Shown in pieces: positions 46,861-57,857 of a stretch of DNA of 64,000 nucleotides. The DNA is taken from contig SMMW01000617.1 in assembly GCA_004794655.1 (NCBI GenBank), positions 15,045,501 through 15,109,500 of the forward strand. Reading direction: 5' to 3'. Under the pieces are notes generated by a model, which saw only the letters and a program-made list of their open reading frames with translations, did no database searches and was not told the origin of the DNA. The position numbers were made by a program, and so were the translations under genes. The DNA is from Marisa cornuarietis. Lineage: Eukaryota; Mollusca; Gastropoda; Architaenioglossa; Ampullariidae. Positions within the stretch are counted from its first letter, which is position 1, and each line of letters begins with the position of its first letter.

Positions 46861-49800
46861 TCGTCAGGGGAGGGAATAAGATTTCCTGGAAGTACACACT
46901 GGATTAATATTGGTATCAGAAAATGTAGAATTCCTTAAACTACTCAACTGTTAGGTTTGTTTTTCAGAAAATAACTCTCTCGGGTATCTGGATCCGCTGC
47001 GAAATAAAAACGTGGTAAAACCCGATTGTGCGCCACTGCCATTCGCTGCCATGGTCGATAAGATAGCCATTGAGTGGGATCAATGGTGAGGTTTTGGCAG
47101 GACGTTTTTCCCTCCATTACTCACGCTGTTTTGTTTGAAAATGATTGTTGATAAGTTCACACTCTTATTTCATGTTTTGCGGTTCGTTTGCTGTGAGAAG
47201 TGCTGTTTGTTGGTCAGAAAATTAATCTAACTAGACGCAGGTAATCGTAGTTGTAGTGTCACGATTGGGAACAGGATGAGTTGCCATATTATTTTTTGAA
47301 TATGCTGTCATATTTTCATGTTTTGCTCGACAAATGTTCATCAAGAAAAGATTACAATACACTACCAAAGTCTGAATCCTGTTAATATTATGTCGATTAT
47401 TAAAAAATGTACACTCTGCATGGACACGTGACTTCAACCTTCTTACTACCTTGGAAAACAAAAACCGTTGATACATGGAAACGACTTGTAAAGTAATTCT
47501 CTTTCTCTAATGACTATAGATATTCAGTTTTTGTGTGAACAAGACTAAAATGCCTGCTTTCTTCATGTTTTTCAGTTGGTGACCACTTGAAGTGTTCATG
47601 CTAGTACTTAGCACCCAGCTGTCTGACTTTTTACAAAGTGGGAAGTATGGACAGTAGCAAAAAAATGAGATCAACAGTCTTCTGAAACACTCCCCTTTCT
47701 CTTATTTATAAGCTAGAAGAAAAGATCTTTGGACAGATGTACTTAACATAAACAAGTCAAGGCTTGTTTCTTGTCATCACCAGTCTTCTCTGCTTATACT
47801 GCGGCAAATTAACAAAACTGTGGCATTGTTTGCAGAGAGAAGTTGTGAACAGCCGGAGTTCATGAATGCATAATGAAAAAGAACCAGGTAGTCCATGCCT
47901 TCCACAGGCAATAGATTGTAGTAGTATGTTGTTGCTTAACACCACCGTGTCAGCAGCAAAAGTCTTATCATGGTAAGTAAGTTAAGAAACACTCACATCA
48001 GTCAAGGCATTAGGAGTAACTTGAGCAGAAGAAACTGCAAGAAAAGCTGCTGAAAAACTTGTTCAGGAAGAAGTCAAAAATTGTTATTTTACAAAAAAAT
48101 AAACTTGGAGTATCTACTACATGCGCCAACTTTTCTCTTCATGAACCCATTCAATCATTCAAACAGGCAAAGACAAATATCCAGCCCGCCAGCCAGCATT
48201 GCATGCCTCACCCAGTCAGCACCTATCGAACACCCGATAGTCAAGAAACAGGCAACCTGCTAGTCTATATTTGCTACATATGTAGCCTTATTGTCTGTGT
48301 TTTCCTGCGTGTTTGTGCAACACCGCAGTGGAGGCTAGAATATACAAGTCATGTGTACAGGGAATGAGGGAGCCATTGTCCTCAGCCGCGCCACCAGAAA
48401 GAAATAAAATATTAACTTTTCGCTTTGTGGCGATCGAAAGCCATAATCATAACGAAGGCGCAGATGACATGTCACCCGGTTTTACTGGACAAAGCGTTAG
48501 GTCACTAGGCTACCTGCGCTAAGATACTCCTTTCGTCCATGAAGTCGCCAGAATAAAAGAAGGTTATTAACTAACGGACCCTCTTTCGGATGCTCAAGGC
48601 GGCTCATCTCAGTTTGTTCATAAAGTTTTCTGAGTTCAGGATCTTCGAACAACCTCCTAGGGGGTTCTTTGAAAACTCTCTTACTCTCTGTCTGTCAGTC
48701 TCTCATTGATTACGCTTGGGGGATAAGAAGATTTTCAAATAATTTTCTCGATTGCCGGATCAATAAGAAGATTGATTTCATAAAGTAATGTAACATCATA
48801 CGATGGAATATGATGGACTAACTAGAGCCACTTGTGAACTGCTCGTCAGCCACGAGCAAACCTCGGGACTCAGAGAGACAGTAACGTTACCAGAAAAACT
48901 CCGTTAAACCAAGTGCCCTTCGACCTTTGACCCATTACCTTATTTTGGACAATTATCAGGTCTTTGGTATGTTATCATGTTATCACGAGGTCAATTTTAG
49001 CGCAGTTTCAACAGGAGAATGACAGAGTATTGTTGCTGTGCTGTGATGCCGCCTTGGAATTGTCCTGCAGTAATCAGAAGGGAGGTTAGCTACCCACCAT
49101 CATTAACTTTTATTTATTTGTATTTGTTTTTGCTTTGTTTTTACAAAATTCTGATAATTAAGCAGCTCGCAAGACTGCAAAAATACAGATAAAACATATG
49201 GAAAAGAGTCAACATTTCAGACACGGAGGCAATCTATCGTACACGCAGAAGGTTGCATGCGTTCCTTCAAGCATTGAGAGGAACAAGGAAAGGCCAGTCA
49301 TAAATAAAATAGAGAAAGCTATGATGCACGCAAGGCAGCAAGCCATCACTCACACCGACAAGAAACTTAGAATCGATCGAAAAATTACGAAAAAAAAAAT
49401 TCAAAGAAGCAAGTCAGCAATCAGGCGCGAACTAGTGAGCAAAGAAAACAAACATGTAAAGAAAGAGAGGGAGAGGGAGTGGGGTGGGTGGGGAGAGAAT
49501 GAAGGAGGCAGGCTAACAGAGAAACTGCGCTAGCCAACAGTCTGTGCTCTAGTGGAGATCACATGGTTTTTCATGGAAATCCTTATACATAATAATCGGC
49601 AAGCGGAAATGCTTGGGTGCTTCTGATGAATGCGGAGCCGAGGATGCGGGGAGGATCAATGCGATGGCCAAACAGCAACAGTGCTGGAGCGTGGACTGTC
49701 AACATTCTTACAGACGAGAGACGCGAAACGAGCGCCAGCCCGAGGGACCTGCACGGGATTGTCCGGGGCTGGGAAGCTGAGTGTCTGGAATGTTGGGAAA

Positions 49801-50776
49801 TCTAGGCAGGTTTCATAACTGTGTTCAACGACCTGCAGAACATAGGTATTTGTGGAAACAGAAGCTCACAGATCAGACAGGCAAGAATAAGAACACGAAA
49901 TGTCAGGAAGAGAAGAGTAGAGCGATTAAAGGATTTTAAAAAAGGGGAGAAAATATGAAGTAAAAAATAAACGGAAAAAACAAGCTAGAGAGAAGGAAAA
50001 TGGAGACTGAAGTAGAGAAGAAGAAATGTGAATAGAATGAACAAAGTAAAGAAAGACAAAGAAAGAGAGAAGGATAGAGAGAGAGAGAGGAAAGAAAAAG
50101 AAAGATCAGACGGGAGTAGAAAAGGAGGAATGGGATGAGGGAATAAATAAAAAAAGAAAAATAATTTACGATCGAAGTAATGTTGAGTCATTCCATTGGT
50201 CTGAACGGAGATTTTGTGAATATTTATTCGATCAGATGATTAGAACGTTTCCTGCTAACAATGACGACTTCGTGATAAGTAAAAATCAAAACTCTTCTGT
50301 TTACCACCAAAAAGCAAGATATTACACACGATTCAAGTTTTTTTCATCATGAAGTCTACATCAGATATCCTCCAACTCGCATCCCCTCCCTGTGTACAGC
50401 TTTTCCCTCCGCAAAACTGTAATCACGCCGAGCCCATTATGGCTAATCAAAAGTTCGTTAAAAAGAAGTCTTCGTTGACTAAAAGCGTGCTAAAAAGGGA
50501 AACTAAATTTGTCTCATTCCATACGACCCACTCTAAAGAGACAGTCAACGCTTCGCGGAGAATGGAGAAGAGAAACATTAAAACGCTTTCCGGTCCTGTA
50601 ATTGTGACTTTCGACTGAATGACATTTGCAGAGGGGAAAATCTATAATGCAGGAGAGGAGGACTGTAATTAATACTGAGAAATGAGACACTGCACGCCCA
50701 CACCTGCACACGCTGGGCCGTAACGGATAATGTCAGTGTGAAAACCTGAGAGTCTACACGCCTTCCTGACTTGTAT
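46861..50776. other. No recognised gene; purine tract
   Basis: Unremarkable AT-rich DNA except for a purine-rich stretch at 49900-50165. Frames such as 49198-49533 are Lys/Arg-rich products of that composition, not genes. Confidence 0.5.
49900..50165. repeat. Purine-rich GAAA/GAGA tract
   Basis: About 265 bp dominated by A and G on the plus strand, with GAAAGA, GAGAGAGA and AAAAGA units. Confidence 0.75.
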
Positions 50777-50867
50777 CACACTCACTCACTCACTCACTCA
50801 CTCACTCACTCACTCACTCACTCACTCACTCACTCACTCACTCACTCACTCACTCACTCACTCACTC
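50777..50867. repeat. (CACT)n microsatellite
   Basis: About 22 uninterrupted CACT units; the translation gives a spurious SLTH repeat. A shorter CA run follows at 50910-50938. Confidence 0.97.
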
Positions 50868-51318
50868 GTGTGTATACATGCAGGGACACCTGCTCACATA
50901 AGCGCGCGCACACACACACACACACACGCACACACACATCACATTCATGTAAACATAGGCATGCATGTATCACGTGCTGGGTTGCAAGAGACTGTATGTT
51001 TTCCCAGCTTGAGTGAACAAATGGTATTTTTCAGGTTTGTTGGGGTTTTAGACGCGCTTTTCGGTATAGTCGGGTGGAATTTTATGCGTTTAATATCATG
51101 ATTAGTATTGACTAGTATTGATTAGTATCAATACTTATTAATGGACTTTGAGAATGTGTAGTCTGAGTGAGCCGTGAGAGTGCTGTGTCTGTTCTCCCTC
51201 TGCTGCTCCTTCTCTTTCATCTCTCCCTTCCTTATACTCTCGTCTGTCTCTTTCAGTTAATCGTGGCGCACCCCGGTCTGTCTGAACAGCGTGACCAGGT
51301 TACACATATTTAAATGGG

Positions 51319-51965
51319 ATAGGTAGGTATATAGGTAGGTAGTTAGATAGGTAGGTAAATGGGTACATAGGTAGGTAAACAAGTAGTAGGTTAATAGGTA
51401 TGTAGGGAGATAGACAGGTAATTAGGTTTATAGCTAGGTAGAGAGCTAGGTAAATAGGTACATAGGTAGGTAGTTAGATAGGTAGGTAGGTAAACGGGTA
51501 CATAAATAGGTAAATAGGTAGGTAGGGAGGTAGACAGGTAATTAGATTTATAGATAGGTAGAGAGGTAGGTAAATAGGTATATAGGTAGGTAAATGGGTA
51601 CATAGGTAGGTAAATAGGTAGTAGGTTATAGGTATGTAGTGAGGTAGACAGGTAATTAGGTTTATAGATAGGTAGAGAGGTAGGTAGATAGGTAAATAGG
51701 TAGGGAGATAGGTAGGTAGGTGGTAGGGAGGTAGACAGGCAATTAGGTTTATAGATAGGTAGAGAGGTAGGTAAATAGGTATATAGGTAGGTAGATAGGT
51801 AGGTAAATGGGTACATAGGTAGGTAAATAGGTAGTAGGTTATAGGTAGGTAGGGAGGTAGACAGGTAATTAGGTTTATAGATAGGTAAAGAGGTAGGTAG
51901 GTAAATTGGTAAACAGGGAGGTAGGTAGATAGGTAGGCAGACAGGCAGGTAAATAAGTAGATAGG
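51319..51965. repeat. Long GGTA-type array with higher-order structure
   Basis: About 650 bp composed of AGGTAGGTAAATAGGTA-like variants of a TAGG/GGTA tetramer. The anchor phrase GACAGGTAATTAGGTTTATA, or a one-base variant, recurs at 51413, 51533, 51647, 51734 and 51860. A longer unit of about 87-126 bp is therefore superimposed on the tetramer. The minus-strand frame reads as Tyr-Leu-Pro repeats and is not a gene. Confidence 0.92.
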
Positions 51966-52713
51966 ACAACAAGAGAAAAAAAAGAGAGATGCACAGGTAC
52001 TTATATAAGCCAATGTACAATTGACCCTACTCAGAAAAGGTTAAACAAACTAGCCCACAGAAATACTGCAGCTAAGTGACCTCCTTCAGCTGGCTGAGTC
52101 AGTCGCGAGTGTACAGAGACAGCAGTATGCAACTACTGAAACTGGGTTCTTCAAGACGTTTTTCACCTTATTCGCGGTTTGGAATACCTCTTAACCCCCT
52201 TTCCATTGAGTCCATCCTGACGAACCAAAGGCCTTTGAAAAGTTCACGAAAGAAGTATATACAAGATAACACGAAAAAGCTTCAGCCTTGTTTCAAGTGG
52301 ATCGAGTCTATCTAGCATTAATGCAAAATACCACCCGGAGAGAAGAAGGTAACGTGTAGGCTGCAGCACCATTCTTAATTCTTTTAGGTTAACTAAAAAT
52401 AAGAGAAAAAGCGTCACGATGACATCCAGTGACATCGGAGACGGTTGTTCCATCGATTTTATTTGTCTCGAGTGTGCTAATGGTTTGTCCTTTAGTCATA
52501 CAGACAAATGACGAAGGATAGATGAGCTTTCTAGATCGAGAAACAGCTACCAGGATAGACCGCAAGACAGATAAACATGTTGTTGTTGATATATATATAT
52601 ATACACACAGAACGCATTTCCATACTATACAGTTGACTAAATCACTAAGACACATAAATAAATTATGTCCACAAAGAGGTTATCAGCGTGATGCCATTTG
52701 CTTGCCGTTCAGA
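51966..52713. other. No recognised gene
   Basis: Short featureless frames only, with a small (AT)n patch at about 52588-52602. Confidence 0.5.
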
Positions 52714-52976
52714 GGCCAGTTGCACAACACATTTCTAATTTTAAACACTTTTAAGCCTTAAATATATTTATATAATTAGTTTAAAGTGCACACCACAATT
52801 TTAGAATTTTGTAAAACTAAAACTGCTTAAAGTAAGATAAAGTTGTTTAAGTCTGACTTTCCATCCTGTCAGTACAATTTTTTGTATGTTCTTGTGCAAA
52901 GCATCTCAATGGCAGAGAAGAGATTTTGCTTCTTTAGAACAGTTTTAAGGTTTAGAAACATGTTGTGCAACTGGCC
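52714..52976. mobile_element. MITE, copy 3 of 3 (263 bp, best preserved ends)
   Basis: The left end GGCCAGTTGCACAACACATT and the reverse-complemented right end GGCCAGTTGCACAACATGTT agree for the first 16 bases and continue as imperfect inverted repeats for about 40 bp. It is nearly identical in length and interior to copy 2. No frame encodes a transposase, so it would depend on a transposase supplied elsewhere. Confidence 0.82.
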
Positions 52977-54387
52977 CCAGGGTGTCAAGTTCACGATCAT
53001 TAACCACTGTTGTATTTCAGGTTAGGTCTTGAAAATCTTAAATCGCTGGTCTCAAGTGCAAGTCGACTTCACTAAGTGTGGTCTGAACAGTTGACTTGCC
53101 ATTTGACACCAGCAGCTTGAGACTCATTTTCACAAGACCTCGCATGCACACAAGACAAAGGTGCCGTTTGGAAGTTTAAACCGTGAAAATTTTGCTTAAC
53201 GTCATGTCCCACTGAAGAACTAACAGAAAATCCAGCCTATGGATTTGTATTGAGTCGGGCTGGAGCCACCAACTTCCCGTGAGAATAGAAGGAAGGATAA
53301 ACCAATCAAGCTCGCAGAATCTTTGATGTTATCTGGTGACAAAAGTTAGGTAGAGCATACTCTGGTTCACCTAGTTCTGTGTTTTGAATACAACAAAACA
53401 AAAACAAAATATTGTTTCCAAGTTCATACTGTTGATACGAAAGAGAGGAGATCAGTCGTTGAATTCGGTACCCCATTCAACAGCAGTACCACTCGCCGCA
53501 AAGCCCGTGAAAAAGAAAAGAAATCCCCATCTGAAAGTCAGCTCTTACCCCCTACGCTGATGCAGCGCAATTTTTATTGCAGGTGGGTAGGGTAGTCGCC
53601 ACCACAAATATACACAAACGATAACATAGATCCCTTTAGATAGAAGGGCATTTGAAGCTGTCCAGATGCAATCATGTTCTACATCTCAAAGTTCAACGAA
53701 GGATGTCATAGAGTCGTAAGACTGCTCAGTAACTCCGGTCATGCAAACGAAAATTAGCGAATTGACACGACCAGACAACCATTATTGTTGATAATTTTAT
53801 CGCTAGTCCCGCGGGCCTAGAGCAATGTAAATATCGACGTATCTACCCCTTCACCTGCTCACTCTCTTTATCTTTCATCTGTTAATCGTCAGGCCTGACT
53901 ACTTGTGTATACCGTCTCCTATATCTGGTTCTATCTCTCATTAATGGTATCATTTTCAACCAGCGCCACAACCATCAACAGTTGTTACTTGCCTGAAGAA
54001 CGAGCTTGCAGACCGTAGTGAAGTATACAGAGAGATATTCTCGTCACAAGGAGCAAACTGGGACCGTTAACATTTTCGTTTCTCTGAAGCTTCCCGGCGT
54101 TGACCTTGGCCAAAAGGCAGAGACGATCCTTTTAACACCACCTCTCCCTCCTCCCAGCCTCTCCATTTCCCGCGATGTGCAATCACTGTCATTAATTAGC
54201 CGCAAAGTCATGACAGTTTTCCTGTCTTTTGGACTTAGAGACAACGCAGTGCGCCTCCGTCAAACCAGTATGCGACGACCAAATCGATTGGCGCCGTAGT
54301 TGATACACGATGTCTGTTGTAAAGGCCAGGGCTGACTTGACTGGATGGTGGGGGTGAGGTGTGGAATAAGTGGGTGGGCGGTAGTTG

Positions 54388-54424
54388 GGGTGGTGGTGGT
54401 GGTGGTGGTGGTGGTGGTGGTGGG
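54388..54424. repeat. (GGT)n microsatellite
   Basis: About 12 GGT units; the minus strand reads as poly-His. Confidence 0.95.
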
Positions 54425-54714
54425 TGAGGATCAAGGGGTTAGGAAGATGGATGCGTAGGATTGCTACATCATCTAGAACAACGATCCCGTCAAAACGCGT
54501 AGTTGATAGTCTTTTAATCCACCTCTCCTCGACAAGGTATTTGTGCAGCTAAGTAAACTGGAGGTGTATAAGAGGGGAGAGTTTGGGCTAAATGTTCTGA
54601 GCTTCGCTTTGATATTTGAGGAAACAGCAGAGAGAGAGATGCAGGCGACTCGATGAGATGCAAGAGAATTGAGATACAAATGAAGAGAGAGAGAGAGAAG
54701 ACAAAGGGAGAAGT

Positions 54715-54754
54715 GGAGGAGGAGGAGGAGGAGGAGGAGGAGGAGGAGGAGGAG
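54715..54754. repeat. (GGA)n microsatellite
   Basis: About 13 GGA units. Confidence 0.95.
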
Positions 54755-55240
54755 AAGTATGTTATTAAGTTAATTTAGAGATGTGGAAACTAACACAAAA
54801 GTTATCACAAGATGTAATATATAGTAAAACTTGACAAATTTAATCCTATTATTCCTAATGCTGACTTTCTAATCTTCCCGTCTTCTCCAATTAGACCTCA
54901 AACCCCGTCAGAGATTGCATCGAAAGCTGGTAGACATCGAGGAGAGAAATACAAGTTGACAACAAGATTCAAGCTAACTGTCGCCTGACGAATGTTTGCG
55001 TTTAGAGTTTGGAAGCGGGGTGGAGGGGGAAGGGTTTGGAAGAGCAGTTTGGTTGCGGAGGTAGCATTGCCGTGATTTGCAGGTGGGCCGTGACAGATTT
55101 CTCCAAGCTTCCAAGCCTGCCTTGACAAACTCACGCTAACCTGACTGGAGGACTCTCTGGCAGCCGCTGGCCCGTTGGCAGACGCATGGCAACTGTTGCT
55201 CCAGTGCTGTGCCGCGCAATTAGTGTCGCCTACGTCGTGT

Positions 55241-55261
55241 GGGGTTGGGGTGGGGGAAGGG
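55241..55261 (+). promoter_or_regulatory. G-quadruplex motif upstream of the neuropeptide gene
   Basis: The run G4-TT-G4-T-G5-AA-G3 satisfies the usual four-tract G-quadruplex pattern with loops of one or two bases. It lies 70-90 bp upstream of the TATA box, within a G-rich stretch that continues to 55313. Confidence 0.6.
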
Positions 55262-55305
55262 AATTACGGTGGGAGGAGGGGGAACTGAGAGGGGATGAAA
55301 AATAT

Positions 55306-55361
55306 GGGGGCGGTGCCACCTTGCGGTAATTATAAAGAGCGCAACGCCCAAGTCTTCCTCC
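55306..55361 (+). promoter_or_regulatory. Probable core promoter of the LRDFVamide precursor gene
   Basis: A GC box GGGGGCGG lies at 55306-55313 and TATAAA at 55331-55336, so transcription would begin near 55361. A consensus splice donor CAG|GTAAAG follows at 55436/55437, suggesting a non-coding first exon of about 75 bp. The best acceptors before the coding exon are at about 56014 (after a pyrimidine-rich stretch ending TTCTAAG) and 56025 (TTTTAG). The start site and introns are inferred. Confidence 0.5.
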
Positions 55362-55436
55362 TTTTGAACTGAAAGCTCTGTCCCGCTGCAGGACGGTCAG
55401 GCCACGCAGCCAGCCCCTCGGCCATCCTGCCACCAG

Positions 55437-56138
55437 GTAAAGTCACAGACGCAGCAACAGCAGCAGCGGCAGGAAAGTGCATTTCGAGATCCCCCCCTTG
55501 ATCGTCCTTCCCGCGTGATGCTTTGTTTTCTTTCCTGTGGGACAAGTCAACCTACAGCCAGCTGCAACTAAGAACCGCCCAGAAACGCGCGCTCGACAAG
55601 GCTGGCACGTGCATGCGGTCGACTCAGATCACGCGTGTGACGTCGTGTGCGCGGAGGGGAAGAAAAGAGAACGAGAGAGAGAGAGAGAGCTGAGATTAAA
55701 AACGGGCAAGAAGTAACCATGGACGCTACATGTTAGAAAGCTCTGGATACGTCCCCCTGAGATCTTGCGCGTAACAATCAGACCTTCTGCCGCACCGAGC
55801 GTTACAAGGAGCTTGAGCAGAAACTGCAACTTTCTGTATCTTTTGGCTTCATTGGCAGTGCTAGTCCTTTGCCAGGATATTTTTCGTTTCTCGCCGCTCC
55901 CCGACTTGGAAAGACACTTTCCTGTACTTTTCGTGAATTCTTCGCTCTGCATTTTCTACTGCTACCGCTTCATGCCTGAACTAGCCCGGACTTTCATTGC
56001 TCGCTGCTTCTAAGCTATATTTTAGCGCGGAGGTTTGATGCTGTGACTTTTTAAAATACATTTCGGCGGCGTAGCTGAAAAAAAACAACAAAATCACTAT
56101 ATTTGACCAGAAAAGAAAGATTGTCTCGTCCATTTAGA
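55437..56138 (+). other. Inferred 5' intron and leader of the precursor gene
   Basis: This runs from the candidate donor at 55437 to the initiator ATG. A (GA)n patch lies at 55671-55689. After the candidate acceptors there is a minimal upstream frame (ATG CTG TGA, 56038-56046). An in-frame TGA at 56076 precedes the main start. I see no additional coding exon. Confidence 0.4.
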
Positions 56139-57848
56139 ATGGCTTGCCGTGTGTTACAAGACATGTGTTTTTTCATGACGTTTTTGCACCTGACTCTATA
56201 TTTACCTGGCTGCCTGTCTTCTGTCTTGCGCGCTGACGACAACGACAACCAAAACATCCAGTCTTATGGAGCCGTCAGAACACGACGAGACGTCAGCGGC
56301 GGAGAAGCAACGTACCAGAAAGGGGAGAGCGACGACTTCGAGAAACGCCTGCGGGATTTCATAGGCAAGAGAGACAATTCAGAGACAGACGTGCAAAAGC
56401 GACTCAGAGACTTTGTGGGCAAGCGCGACTCAGAAGCCGATTTCGCGGGAAAGGAAGATGGCTCTGCTGAATTTCAGAAGCGACGGCGAGATTTTGTGGG
56501 GAAGCGAGGCTTCGGACAAAGCATGCAGAAGCGACCGAGGGATTTTGTGGGTAAGAGAGACTCTGTCAACGATGGCGCTAGTTACCTTCTGGAGGAAGAC
56601 GTGGACAGAGTGAGGGCCGAGAAACGATTGAGAGACTTCGTGGGAAAACGAGACTCCGATTTTGCGGAGCAGGTTGTCGATGCGACCAAAAGGCTGCGCG
56701 ATTTTGTGGGGAAGAGGGATGCTGAGACAGACGTGGACAGCCCCGAACTTTATTCTGCTACAGATAAACGCCTCAGAGATTTTGTGGGAAAGAGAGGTTC
56801 TGTTCCCGTTTTTGCTGATCACGCCAGTCTCTCATTCGACAAACGACCGAGGGAATTCGTCGGTAAGCGCGTGGTGGCAGTCGACTACCCAGAGCTCGAG
56901 AAACGTCTGCGGGACTTCATTGGCAAGCGCTTCGCTGAAGAGGATTTCTCGACTTACGAGAAACGTCTGAGGGACTTCATTGGTAAACGCTTCGATGACG
57001 AGGAGTTCCCGTCTTACGATAAACGTTTGCGGGACTTCGTAGGCAAGCGGTTTGCTGACGAAGATTTTCCGTCTTACGAGAAACGACTTAGAGACTTTGT
57101 GGGTAAGCGCCTCGCTGACGAGGATTTTCCGACTTACGAAAAGCGATTGCGGGATTTTGTGGGCAAAAGGCTCGCTGTCGAGGAGTTCCCGTCTTACGGG
57201 AAACGTCTGCGAGACTTTGTGGGCAAGCGTGATTCGCAGGACACCTACAGTTACGAAAAACGATTGCGGGATTTCATTGGTAAGAGGACGGCAGATTACC
57301 CGTATTTTACATACGACAAGCGACTGCGGGATTTTGTGGGGAAACGCTACGCGCCTTACTCTGCTGAGGACTTTGCTGTCTACCCGAAACGTCTGCGAGA
57401 CTTCGTGGGAAAACGAGCGTTTGCCGAAAGTGACTTTTTGCCGAACGCAGAACCAATGCAGGAAGGGGACGGAGAGAGAATGTCGGATCCAGCGGCCATT
57501 TCCCCGTACGTCAAACGTCTCAGAGACTTCGTGGGCAAGCGGGACGTCAGGACGGAGGGTGTTATCCTGGGCAACAGCTGGTGGCCAGAGGAGGCAGCCG
57601 ATGAAGCGACTCCGACTGTCCTCGACAAGCGACGACGCGACTTCATCGGCAAGCGAGGGATCGGCGGTCACAGGGTAAAAAGGGTGCGTGAGTTCGTCGG
57701 TAAGCGAAGTGTGTCGCTACCCGGACCCTTACCTGTGCGTGATTCCACGCACGTCCTTGGCGTCGAGGCTCCAGAACGCACTTCCGGCGGAGAGCCGAGG
57801 CCGTCACCTTCTGCAGCCGCGGGCACAGCCGAGGAAAGCCGAAAATAG
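56139..57848 (+). CDS. PXFVamide-family (LRDFVamide) neuropeptide precursor
   Basis: A 569-residue secretory precursor. The ATG at 56139 has A at -3 and G at +4; an in-frame TGA at 56076 rules out an earlier ATG. Residues 1 to about 28-32 form a signal peptide (hydrophobic core 9-26). An RTRR cleavage site (47-50) precedes the repeats. From residue 71 to 521 there are 20 pentapeptides bounded by KR and followed by GKR, so each would be cut and amidated: 11 LRDFV, 4 LRDFI, and one each of RRDFV, PRDFV, PREFV, RRDFI and VREFV. Spacers are acidic. A 46-residue tail without repeats ends the protein. This is the plan of molluscan PXFVamide precursors (Aplysia PRQFVamide), peptides of the nervous system and gut. 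The signal peptide and all repeats are in one exon. Sure of the precursor type; family by motif. Confidence 0.93.
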   Translation: MACRVLQDMCFFMTFLHLTLYLPGCLSSVLRADDNDNQNIQSYGAVRTRRDVSGGEATYQKGESDDFEKRLRDFIGKRDNSETDVQKRLRDFVGKRDSEADFAGKEDGSAEFQKRRRDFVGKRGFGQSMQKRPRDFVGKRDSVNDGASYLLEEDVDRVRAEKRLRDFVGKRDSDFAEQVVDATKRLRDFVGKRDAETDVDSPELYSATDKRLRDFVGKRGSVPVFADHASLSFDKRPREFVGKRVVAVDYPELEKRLRDFIGKRFAEEDFSTYEKRLRDFIGKRFDDEEFPSYDKRLRDFVGKRFADEDFPSYEKRLRDFVGKRLADEDFPTYEKRLRDFVGKRLAVEEFPSYGKRLRDFVGKRDSQDTYSYEKRLRDFIGKRTADYPYFTYDKRLRDFVGKRYAPYSAEDFAVYPKRLRDFVGKRAFAESDFLPNAEPMQEGDGERMSDPAAISPYVKRLRDFVGKRDVRTEGVILGNSWWPEEAADEATPTVLDKRRRDFIGKRGIGGHRVKRVREFVGKRSVSLPGPLPVRDSTHVLGVEAPERTSGGEPRPSPSAAAGTAEESRK

Positions 57849-57851
57849 CCG

Positions 57852-57857
57852 GTGAGT
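57852..57857 (+). promoter_or_regulatory. Possible splice donor just after the stop codon
   Basis: GGTGAGTG places a strong donor (G|GTGAGT) three bases after the precursor's TAG. Use would put most of the 3' UTR in another exon without triggering decay, since the stop is close to the junction. It competes with the polyadenylation signals at 58068. Confidence 0.35.

Larger units (their letters stand above)
52977..55240. other. No recognised gene; two trinucleotide arrays
   Basis: The GC content rises towards 55000 as the neuropeptide gene promoter is approached. Frames at 54006-54299 and 54898-55134 (minus) show no domain. Confidence 0.5.

Noticed and set aside
51391..52020. Minus-strand frame of 209 codons rich in Tyr-Leu-Pro
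   Set aside because: It is the translation of the GGTA-type array and has no non-repetitive part.
56103..56138. An earlier TTG start for the precursor frame
   Set aside because: TTG is not an expected initiator here. The ATG at 56139 has a good context and is followed directly by a signal peptide.
56430..57671. Long antisense and alternate-frame open frames across the neuropeptide precursor
   Set aside because: They arise because the repeated cassettes lack stops in other frames. They encode no signal peptide or domain, and the sense frame fully explains the sequence.
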